Shown here: one piece after another, positions 1 through 6,739 of the stretch
How positions within the stretch are numbered: position 1 is the first letter of the stretch
Layout of the letters: each line of letters begins with the position of its first letter
Source of the DNA: JACTOJ01 sp032335695
GTDB lineage: Bacteria; Bacillota; Clostridia; Clostridiales; Clostridiaceae
Assembly (NCBI RefSeq): GCF_032335695.1
Contig: NZ_JACTOJ010000009.1
Span: forward strand, 1 to 64,000
DNA: 64,000 bases
Reading direction: 5' to 3'
Program-made: the position numbers and the translations under genes
The notes under the pieces: generated by a model
The model's input: only the letters and a program-made list of their open reading frames with translations
The model's database searches: none
What the model was told of the DNA's origin: nothing

Positions 1-2
1 TT

Positions 3-56
3 CGACGTGTCTTTCGTAAAACCTTTTTGTTAAGGTCATTTATGGATGAAAAGTAA
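3..56 (+). CDS. Possible C-terminal end of an upstream gene (partial)
   Basis: This frame is open from the window edge to a TAA at 54-56, giving about 17 residues that end RSFMDEK. A hairpin resembling a terminator follows at once, which is why it may be the tail of a real gene. The fragment is too short to identify and could be chance. Confidence 0.25.
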   Translation, partial: RRVFRKTFLLRSFMDEK

Positions 57-102
57 AAGCGCCATCACTTTCGCGATGACGGCTTTATTTTGTCAGTTTT
101 TC
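57..102 (+). terminator. Imperfect hairpin terminator
   Basis: AAAGC and CATC in the left arm pair with GATG and GCTTT in the right arm around a small internal mismatch. T-rich sequence follows (TTTATTTTGTCAGTTTTT). It probably ends the transcript entering from the left edge. Confidence 0.5.
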
Positions 103-111
103 AGTGGCCTC

Positions 112-170
112 GCCAAACCGAAGGAAGTTTTAAATCAGTGTAAAAATCAACACTGATTTAAAACAGAGCC
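112..170 (-). repeat. Interspersed repeat type A, copy 1
   Basis: The core is an inverted repeat with 15-bp arms, GTTTTAAATCAGTGT at 127-141 and its complement at 150-164. On the minus strand the unit reads GGCTCTGTTTTAAATCAGTG, then TTGATTTTT, the closing arm, and a tail TTCCTTCGGTTTGGCGAGGC. The same order recurs at 18478-18540, and a diverged copy lies in the AspRS leader at 53914-53968. There is no coding capacity. It looks like a MITE-like non-autonomous element. Confidence 0.7.
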
Positions 171-189
171 TAAACATTAGAAGAAAGCA

Positions 190-218
190 TTGACATTAAA
201 TCTATCTTGCAATACAAT
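190..218 (+). promoter_or_regulatory. Sigma-A promoter for the padR gene
   Basis: TTGACA at 190-195 and TACAAT at 213-218 are separated by exactly 17 nt. The -10 element is embedded in TATCTTGCAATACAATATA, whose left part repeats the half-site of the palindrome just downstream. Confidence 0.75.
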
Positions 219-228
219 ATAGTCATAG

Positions 229-247
229 TATCTTGCATTGCAAGATA
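229..247 (+). promoter_or_regulatory. Palindromic operator, probably autoregulatory
   Basis: TATCTTGCA-T-TGCAAGATA is a perfect 9-1-9 palindrome at about +5 to +23 of the predicted transcript, overlapping the approach to the ribosome binding site. The half-site TATCTTGCA also occurs at 203-211 over the -10 region. PadR-family genes are commonly autoregulated through such sites; binding here is inferred. Confidence 0.55.
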
Positions 248-259
248 GGAGGTGTGACT

Positions 260-598
260 TTGAATAGTAAATCTCAATTTCTTAAGGGAACTTTAGAGGG
301 ATGCATACTGAAAATAATAAATGATGAAGAGATTTATGCTTATCAAATAGCTGAAAAATTAAAAGATTTGGGACTGGAGGATATAAGCGAAGGAACCATA
401 TATCCTCTGATTTTAAGGCTGGAGAAGGATAATTTGCTCACTTCCGTTAAAAGAGAATCTCCTCTTGGGCCTAAAAGAAAATATTACAGTCTGACAGAAC
501 GGGGAAAAGAAGACTTAAATGAATTTTACTCCAATTGGCAAATTTTAAAAAAGAGTGTGGATAATATATTTTCCGATTATATGAAAAAAGAGGTGTAG
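260..598 (+). CDS. PadR-family transcriptional regulator
   Basis: A winged-helix repressor of the small PadR type, about 112 residues. The N-terminal half has the family pattern: a helix at GTLEGCILKII, then YAYQIAEKLK, a recognition helix around EGTIYPLILRLEKD, and the wing KRESPLGPKRKYYSLTERG. I chose the TTG start at 260 because AGGAGGTG at 247-253 lies 7 nt upstream. The earlier in-frame TTG at 233 lies inside the operator palindrome and has no ribosome binding site. The gene sits 3 bp before a membrane protein gene, the usual PadR plus DUF1048/DUF1700-like pairing. PadR proteins often control membrane or stress genes next to them. The ligand is unknown. Confidence 0.85.
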   Translation: MNSKSQFLKGTLEGCILKIINDEEIYAYQIAEKLKDLGLEDISEGTIYPLILRLEKDNLLTSVKRESPLGPKRKYYSLTERGKEDLNEFYSNWQILKKSVDNIFSDYMKKEV

Positions 599-601
599 GT
601 T

Positions 602-1291
602 ATGAATTTAGTAGAAAAAATGATAAAAGAAAATTATGAAAATAGCAAAAAATTAAACCAGCAAAATGATAAGGCATATACAGATATAGTTTGCTATATA
701 AGGGGAAGTTCCATGGAAAATACTAAACAGGAAGAGGTGATTTCAGACATATTGGAAATGCTCTTAAGGGCACAAAGCGAGAATAAAGCCATAGATGATA
801 TTATAGGTAAAGATTATAAGCAATTTTGCGATTCAATAATCGAAGCTTCTGGCAGCAGAAAGAGTAGAAAAAGTGAGCTTTCAGAATTTGGTGGCTTAGC
901 TATTTATAGTTTTATCTTTATGCTTACTTTAGATTTTATAATTAGTTATTTACCAATGGCTATAAGAAAAAAAGAATTTATAGCACAATATAATATTACA
1001 GTGAATAATATAATAGCTCCCTTAGCAATTCTTTTGGCAGCTTATGGAATAGTTAAATATATAATGAAAAATAGCTTTAAACTTTCAAATAAAAAGTTTT
1101 CCAAGCTGACCAATTTTATTTTTGGGGCTTTTGTTGCAGCTATTTTTCTTGCCTTTGGATTTGTCGAATATTTTGCTGGAAAGCTGATATTATTTAAAAT
1201 AAGCACCTTTATAGTAATTGCGGTATTAGTTGTATTTTGGATATATAAGCTTATTCAGAGCATAGATAGAAAGAGGGCTGCTACTAATTAA
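602..1291 (+). CDS. Membrane protein with DUF1048/DUF1700-like N-terminus, PadR partner
   Basis: A 229-residue protein with a soluble helical N-terminal part (about 1-95) and four hydrophobic helices at roughly 98-120, 130-155, 168-192 and 195-217. The N-terminal stretch (YTDIVCYIRGSS, then ISDILEMLLRAQSE and a KDYKQFCDSII segment) resembles the DUF1048/DUF1700 proteins usually encoded directly after PadR genes. It starts 3 bp after the padR stop, so it is almost certainly co-transcribed and under PadR control. The biochemical function is unknown; an envelope-stress or sensory role is only inference. Confidence 0.7.
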   Translation: MNLVEKMIKENYENSKKLNQQNDKAYTDIVCYIRGSSMENTKQEEVISDILEMLLRAQSENKAIDDIIGKDYKQFCDSIIEASGSRKSRKSELSEFGGLAIYSFIFMLTLDFIISYLPMAIRKKEFIAQYNITVNNIIAPLAILLAAYGIVKYIMKNSFKLSNKKFSKLTNFIFGAFVAAIFLAFGFVEYFAGKLILFKISTFIVIAVLVVFWIYKLIQSIDRKRAATN

Positions 1292-1412
1292 ATGCGAATG
1301 GTTTATATAAATTTAACGAATTGATAAATTAATCAAATATAAAAAAAAATATCGCCATGCTAAAAACTTTCTATTATAATTGAAATAATAAATTTTGATA
1401 GAAGGTGATGCT

Positions 1413-2426
1413 ATGGACATAAGAGAAATAATCGATAGAATACCAAAAGTGGAATTGCATTGCCATTTGGATGGAAGTGTAAGACCTGATACTATTATGG
1501 AACTATCTCGAAGAGATAATATAGAAATTCCTCTCATGAGTGCCAGTGAATTCAAAGATAATTTTCAAGTTATAGGTGGATGTAAATCTCTTAAAGAATA
1601 TTTAAATAAGTTTCAATATCCTATAATGGTAATGCAAAAAAAAGAGAACCTTAGAAGAATAGTTTTGGAACTTTTGGAGGACTCGGCAAAGGATGGCATA
1701 AGATATATAGAAATAAGATTTGCACCTCTTTTTCATACTTCTCAAGGGCTGAAGCCGGAGGAAATCGTGGAAACTGTTTTAGAAGCCATGAAAGAAGGGG
1801 AAAGCAAGTATAATATATTTTCAGGACTGATTCTTTGCTGTATGAGACATCAGGAAGTAAGGGAGTCTCTTAAAGTAGTAGATCTAGCTAAAAAATATAT
1901 GAAGGATGGAGTAATAGCTATAGATTTGGCTGGCAATGAAAGTGATTTTCCACCTGAACTGCATAAGGAAGCTTTTGATGCTGCCTATGAAAAGGGAATG
2001 AATATCACGGTTCACGCAGGAGAAACGGGCATTTACCAAAATATATTGAAATCAATTAATTTGCTTCATGCTGCGAGAATAGGCCATGGATTATCTGCAA
2101 TTAAGGATAAAGGCACATTGGAATATTTGATAAATAATAAAATTACATTAGAAATGTGTCCCACAAGCAATTTAAATACTAATGCTATAGCAAGTTTAGA
2201 GGAGCATCCTATTAGAAAGCTGCTTAATCAAGGTGTTAAAATCACATTGAATACAGATAATAGAACAGTTTCTAATGTGAGTTTAGTAGATGAATATATG
2301 AATCTTATAATTAAGCAAGGCTTTACTTTTGAAGAAATAAAACAGGTCATTAGAAATGGAATAGATGCGGCATTTATTAATGATGATAAAAAGAAGCATC
2401 TATTAAAGGAATTTTCTAATTGGTAA
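1413..2426 (+). CDS. add: Adenosine deaminase
   Basis: A zinc-dependent amidohydrolase of about 337 residues that converts adenosine or deoxyadenosine to the inosine form in purine salvage. It has the first zinc motif HCHLDGS near residue 18, the catalytic and zinc-binding HAGE (TVHAGET), the IGHG motif (RIGHGLS), CPTSN, and the terminal zinc Asp in TLNTDNR. These fit bacterial ADA rather than adenine deaminase. The ATG at 1413 follows GAAGGTGAT; the in-frame start further upstream has no ribosome binding site. The gene appears monocistronic and ends at a strong bidirectional hairpin shared with the opposing glycosidase gene. Confidence 0.93.
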   Translation: MDIREIIDRIPKVELHCHLDGSVRPDTIMELSRRDNIEIPLMSASEFKDNFQVIGGCKSLKEYLNKFQYPIMVMQKKENLRRIVLELLEDSAKDGIRYIEIRFAPLFHTSQGLKPEEIVETVLEAMKEGESKYNIFSGLILCCMRHQEVRESLKVVDLAKKYMKDGVIAIDLAGNESDFPPELHKEAFDAAYEKGMNITVHAGETGIYQNILKSINLLHAARIGHGLSAIKDKGTLEYLINNKITLEMCPTSNLNTNAIASLEEHPIRKLLNQGVKITLNTDNRTVSNVSLVDEYMNLIIKQGFTFEEIKQVIRNGIDAAFINDDKKKHLLKEFSNW

Positions 2427-2427
2427 T

Positions 2428-2453
2428 AAAAAAAGCGGGTTGCCGCTTTTTTT
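2428..2453. terminator. Bidirectional terminator
   Basis: AAAAAAGCGG-GTTG-CCGCTTTTTT forms a compact hairpin with an A-run on one side and a T-run on the other. It lies between the convergent add and GH113-like genes and overlaps the last codon region of the latter. Confidence 0.85.
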
Positions 2454-3381
2454 ATGCTTTCCAGTTTAAAAATACTTTTTCAGCAGGCTTATTGTAAAGG
2501 GCATATCCTTTATCATCATTTGTTACTGATTGATTTATTCCCCAAGACCATACGGAATAACCTTTATGCCATTCATACTTTGAACATTTTTCAAGCATTA
2601 TTTCGAAATATTGCTTTTGCATATCAAGGTCTATGGTATTTCCTTTGATTTTCGTCCAATCATTTGGTCTATAGCAGCAATCTTTAGCGGAGGGGCATCC
2701 GCATTCAGAGAAGAAAAAGGGCTTATCATATTTTGTTACTACCTTTTCAATCCTCTCAAGCTCTTGATCCCACTCATCTATAGGATAGTAACCAGAAGAT
2801 GATATGCAATCCAAAGCGTCCCACCAATCTACATTGTCCTCTTGATATTTATCACAGTTATATGTAACTAGCCCAGAGTATATTTTTCTAACCTTGCTTA
2901 CAAGTCTTCTCCACTCAAAGCTTCTGTGGTCTGTGCTGACTAATTCACAACCTATTATAAGCATGTCTACATCGTTTTCTTCTGCAAGCTTAGCATAGTG
3001 GGTAACATATTTTTCGTTGCTTTCAAACCATTCAGCCCAAGTTGGCTCACCAGGAACATCTTTATCAAAAAATTTTATCCAAGCTCTCCAATAGCCATCC
3101 TCTGGATTTACCATGGTTTTTAAAATGACCTTCAAGTCTTTTTCTTTGCAGTATTTAATAAGCTCTACAAGATCCTGATCTTTAAACATATGCTTCCAGG
3201 TAAAGTCAATGTCTGTGGAGAAGCAATGTTCTTGAGTAGCCTGAACAGCTATATTTACTGTATTAATTTTGCAGCGTTCTATCATATTATCAATTTCTGT
3301 TTTGGCCATTTCCAAGCTGGAAGCTCCCATATTCCATACAAGAAAATTAAAGGATTTTATGTTCCATAATTGTTTTTCCAT
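2452..3381 (-). CDS. GH113-like glycoside hydrolase (beta-mannanase fold), intracellular
   Basis: About 309 residues, a TIM-barrel protein resembling family GH113. Two Glu residues 80 apart fit the clan GH-A acid/base and nucleophile: Glu146 in LIIGCELVS and Glu226 in FFFSECGCPS. The aromatic motifs YWRAWIKFF and YSVWSWG fit a sugar-binding cleft. There is no signal peptide, so it acts in the cytoplasm, probably on imported oligosaccharides such as beta-mannosides; the substrate is not proven. The ATG at 3381 follows GAGGTGAT and is preferred over an upstream GTG. No sugar transporter is adjacent. Confidence 0.75.
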   Translation of the reverse strand: MEKQLWNIKSFNFLVWNMGASSLEMAKTEIDNMIERCKINTVNIAVQATQEHCFSTDIDFTWKHMFKDQDLVELIKYCKEKDLKVILKTMVNPEDGYWRAWIKFFDKDVPGEPTWAEWFESNEKYVTHYAKLAEENDVDMLIIGCELVSTDHRSFEWRRLVSKVRKIYSGLVTYNCDKYQEDNVDWWDALDCISSSGYYPIDEWDQELERIEKVVTKYDKPFFFSECGCPSAKDCCYRPNDWTKIKGNTIDLDMQKQYFEIMLEKCSKYEWHKGYSVWSWGINQSVTNDDKGYALYNKPAEKVFLNWKA

Positions 3382-3585
3382 AGCTATCACCTCATATGTT
3401 GAGTATTTAATTAGTATGCCTTAAATATGTATTTATACTTAACGCCTATTTAAAACATTACATTTTGATATTGATTAAGATTCATTCATATTATATTACG
3501 AGAAATCCATACTGCTAAATGGTATATCCTAGCTTTATATGATGTAATAATTTATTGGTACATTAATGAAATTTGTTTTGTAGAA

Positions 3586-3632
3586 AAAAAGATGTTTTAA
3601 ATATCTCAAGAGGATATTTAAAACATCTTTTT
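3586..3632. terminator. Strong bidirectional hairpin
   Basis: A perfect 20-bp stem (left arm 3586-3605, right arm 3613-3632; core GATGTTTTAAATATC) with the loop TCAAGAG. It lies just past the stop of the minus-strand 3D-domain gene and probably terminates it. Confidence 0.85.
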
Positions 3633-3643
3633 AGAATTAATAT

Positions 3644-4828
3644 TTACCACTCACCAGGGTATGCTATTATATACACAGTAACAGGTCTTCTTCCCCAATT
3701 GTTGCAATCTGCTTCGGAATTCATATATAAATCTATTATGTTTCCTACGATTGCACCACCGGTATCAGCACATATAGCGTATCCATATCCTGGAATGAAA
3801 ACCTTTGTGCCTAAAGGAATTACACTAGGGTCCACTGCTATGGTACTTAATCCATTAGGATTATAGGCCGGTTTTAAACCTAAGGCAGTGATTCCTCCGC
3901 CTGTATAGGCTGTGGCAGACATAGAATAAGTGGTTTTAGCTTTGCTTATGGCATCCATGCCAATAGCACCTCTGTTAGCTGCCCCTAGCTTATTCTTCTC
4001 TTCCTGCTGAAGCTTAGCCAATTTATCTTGACCACTTTTAATATATTTTAGAGCTTTGTCTTTTACTGAAGGAGTATTTAGCTGATCCTTCAATGAATTT
4101 AATGTAGATATTGCATCTCTCACATCATCTATGCTTGAACTATTTGAGTCTATAACTGATAGAGAATGAGCTATAAGCTTTTCTTCATTATCTTGAATTA
4201 ATTGAGCTGCAGCTTGTTTCTCAGAGTTAAATTCACTGATAGCACTTTGAAGCTGAGTTTTTTTAGAATTAAGCTGATTAAGGCTGTTTACATTATCAGC
4301 TTTAAGCTGCTCTAAAGCTTTATTTTTGTTGCTCACACTTTCCATGTCAGAGGATACTTTGTCCTTATTATTTTTTAGGTTCGAAAGTAACTGCTTATCA
4401 AAAGTAGCTATTTTGTCCACAGCTTCGAATCTAGAAAATAAGTCACTTAGACTTTTTGAAGACATTAATATAGATATATAGCCCTCATTGTTATTATTTT
4501 TATACATAGCTCTAATTCTTTTGTCCGCTATTTGCTGATTTTTGTCTATTTCTTTTTTCAAAGCGTCGATTTGCTTTTGTAGGTTATCAATCTGCTTCAG
4601 ATTTTCTTGGATATCCGAATCATTTTTCTTGATTTTGCTGTTTAGTGCATCTATCTGAGTGTTTAATGTTGAGACTTCTGCATTCGCACTCATTATTTTA
4701 TCATTAAGCTGTTGGAATTTCATTTTGTTTTCTTTGATAGCATCCTGCGGGGAGTCAGCGAACGCTAAGCTACTTATACTAAATATTAATAGAACACTTA
4801 TTAGTATAGGTAAAGCTTTTTTAAGCAC
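3644..4828 (-). CDS. Secreted coiled-coil protein with 3D (Asp-Asp-Asp) domain
   Basis: A 394-residue exported wall-associated protein. Residues 1-24 are a Sec signal peptide (KKALPILISVLLIFSISS, cleavage near AFA-DS). Residues 25-260 are a long coiled coil of the PcsB/CwlO N-terminal type, rich in K, Q, N and S. The C-terminal 90 residues are a 3D domain with conserved Asp in AVDPSVIPLGT, CADTGGAIVG and NIIDLYM, as in MltA-type lytic transglycosylases and Bacillus YocH. It probably cleaves or remodels peptidoglycan. The start is GTG, supported by an AGGAGGG site 7 nt upstream. The gene is monocistronic. Confidence 0.88.
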   Translation of the reverse strand: MLKKALPILISVLLIFSISSLAFADSPQDAIKENKMKFQQLNDKIMSANAEVSTLNTQIDALNSKIKKNDSDIQENLKQIDNLQKQIDALKKEIDKNQQIADKRIRAMYKNNNNEGYISILMSSKSLSDLFSRFEAVDKIATFDKQLLSNLKNNKDKVSSDMESVSNKNKALEQLKADNVNSLNQLNSKKTQLQSAISEFNSEKQAAAQLIQDNEEKLIAHSLSVIDSNSSSIDDVRDAISTLNSLKDQLNTPSVKDKALKYIKSGQDKLAKLQQEEKNKLGAANRGAIGMDAISKAKTTYSMSATAYTGGGITALGLKPAYNPNGLSTIAVDPSVIPLGTKVFIPGYGYAICADTGGAIVGNIIDLYMNSEADCNNWGRRPVTVYIIAYPGEW

Positions 4829-4994
4829 TATAACATCCCTCCTTCATAGTGATTAATTTTCAGTCTTAATTTTTAAAACTGAATTCATTATTTATTATAT
4901 TTTATTATTATAACAGTAAAACTATGCTTTTTGCAAAAGTATGAACATTTTGTTAATTAAAATACATATAGTTAACGAAATGTTAAAAATTAAA

Positions 4995-6527
4995 TTAATT
5001 ATTCCATTTGAATATTCTTAATGCATCTTCTACTTTTATAGATACGTCCTCTTCCAATTTGCTTTCATACTTGAGAGCTCTTTTGCTTATATGAAATTTG
5101 CTTGGAGTTGTCTTAATTCTTTCAACCAGATTTGAAACCAGTTCTGTATTGATATCAGCATTAAATATAGCTAGAAGCTTCAAGTTAAATATATCCATAT
5201 AGATGTCCTTAAAGCTTTCCCATTGAATATAATCTTCTCTGTCTTCAAATAGCTTGTCCATAAAATCCTGAAGAGTATTAAGTATTGAAGTAATATTTTC
5301 AACATAAAGAAAATCTATAGTGCCAATATAGCTTAGGATTTTAGCTGTGGCAATTAGAAAATCATATTTAATAAGTTCTGCTTCATGTGCTCCAACTAAG
5401 GAGTTTAGTTTTGCAAAGCAGGGGCTGTAGGCTATGGTGTCTCTTAAAAAAATCAGAAAGGTTTCGAAATCTTCAGCATTATTTCCTGGTTCAATTTCAA
5501 AAAGTATTCTAAAGAAAACATTCCATTGAAAATCCGAATTTATTGCTTTCAATATCGTATTACCTAAGATTGCTGTAAATTCATCATTAAATCTTGGCTT
5601 ACGCTCAAAATAGATTTCCAAATCAAATTCCGTATTATTTTGAGAGATTTCATTTAATCTGGCAAAGGTTTTAAGCATTACAGCATTATAGTCTTTTACA
5701 TCCTGACAATTGCTAGAAGTAAAAATGTAGTTGGTTATAACATCACAGGATTTTCTAAAGTCCACTAGAAAGCCTATGTCTTTTTTCATTTTAGTAGAAT
5801 AGATATCATATATAAGCATGGATATCATCATTTCTGATTGAAACATTATGCTTGGTTTGTTGTTGTTTCCTACATCATTCATTTGATTGTATAGCATATT
5901 AAGCTGATTATCTATCATGGTTAAATTCCCTTTTATAGAAGCCATGGTATCTTTTATAAAATCGTTTCCTGGAATATAATTATAGTTTTTATATATGATT
6001 TTATGTTCTATTTCGCTCCAAAAAATATTTACTAGGGATTTTATTTGAAGCTCAAAATTTATATCTATGTTATTATAAGTAAAAACACCATCGATCCTGT
6101 ATATAGTAAAGCCATTTTTTTGCTCCTGAGGCTGCTTTCCGGCAAGTTCTAATTTAACATCTTCATTTTCACAGTTATAATATAAATTATTGGAAGAGAC
6201 TTTGTTAAAATATTTTTTCAAAAGCTTATATAAGCTGGCTTCATCATCTATAAATCTGCATTCAATTCTTATACCTATCAAGTCTGATAAGTTTTGGAAT
6301 AATTCACTGCAGGAATATTTTTTATAATAAGAATTTCTAAGAATCTTTTCTTTTAAGCTTATAGCAGATTTAACTCTGCTGGTTACATTTGAATAATCAT
6401 TTTCTGAATATGATAATATAGTTCTAAAATAAGAACATAAAATTTCAGCTGCATCTTCTAGTGTAGGCTGGTTTTGTTCTAGTATATCGGTTGCTTCTTC
6501 AATGTAGTTAAATATTTTTAATTCCAT
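4995..6527 (-). CDS. RelA/SpoT-like nucleotidyltransferase domain protein with long helical C-terminus
   Basis: 510 residues. The N-terminal ~210 residues resemble the synthetase domain of small alarmone synthetases: VTSRVKSAISLKEKIL, DLIGIRIECRFIDD (the Asp-x-x-Gly-x-Arg motif), a degenerate GFTIYRIDGVF where YKSYH is usual, and FELQIKSLVNIFWSEIEHK where E(V/I)QIRT is usual. The remaining ~300 residues are predicted mostly helical, with no motif I recognise. If active it would make (p)ppGpp-type nucleotides. The weakened substrate motifs make that uncertain, and a divergent or toxin-like role is possible. No antitoxin-like partner is adjacent. The gene is alone on the minus strand. Confidence 0.65.
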   Translation of the reverse strand: MELKIFNYIEEATDILEQNQPTLEDAAEILCSYFRTILSYSENDYSNVTSRVKSAISLKEKILRNSYYKKYSCSELFQNLSDLIGIRIECRFIDDEASLYKLLKKYFNKVSSNNLYYNCENEDVKLELAGKQPQEQKNGFTIYRIDGVFTYNNIDINFELQIKSLVNIFWSEIEHKIIYKNYNYIPGNDFIKDTMASIKGNLTMIDNQLNMLYNQMNDVGNNNKPSIMFQSEMMISMLIYDIYSTKMKKDIGFLVDFRKSCDVITNYIFTSSNCQDVKDYNAVMLKTFARLNEISQNNTEFDLEIYFERKPRFNDEFTAILGNTILKAINSDFQWNVFFRILFEIEPGNNAEDFETFLIFLRDTIAYSPCFAKLNSLVGAHEAELIKYDFLIATAKILSYIGTIDFLYVENITSILNTLQDFMDKLFEDREDYIQWESFKDIYMDIFNLKLLAIFNADINTELVSNLVERIKTTPSKFHISKRALKYESKLEEDVSIKVEDALRIFKWNN

Positions 6528-6739
6528 ATGGATCTCCTATCAAATTTTATATTCCAATTCATGTATTTTATATTTTACCATATAAATATCACAGCTTATT
6601 GACAATTAACTTAAAAAAATATGAATATTTAAATATGTTACTTTAATTTTTATATAACTTTAGCCATATATAGTGAATAGATGAAATATATAATAGTATA
6701 ATATTGATGTAAATAATTACAGCAAGGGAGATAGAAATT

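Noticed and set aside
233..259. Upstream TTG start for the PadR gene
   Set aside because: It lies inside the palindromic operator and has no ribosome binding site; the TTG at 260 has AGGAGGTG at 7 nt.
3573..3866. Plus-strand reading frame over the 3D-domain gene
   Set aside because: It is antisense to the conserved 3D domain and crosses the terminator hairpin; no ribosome binding site.
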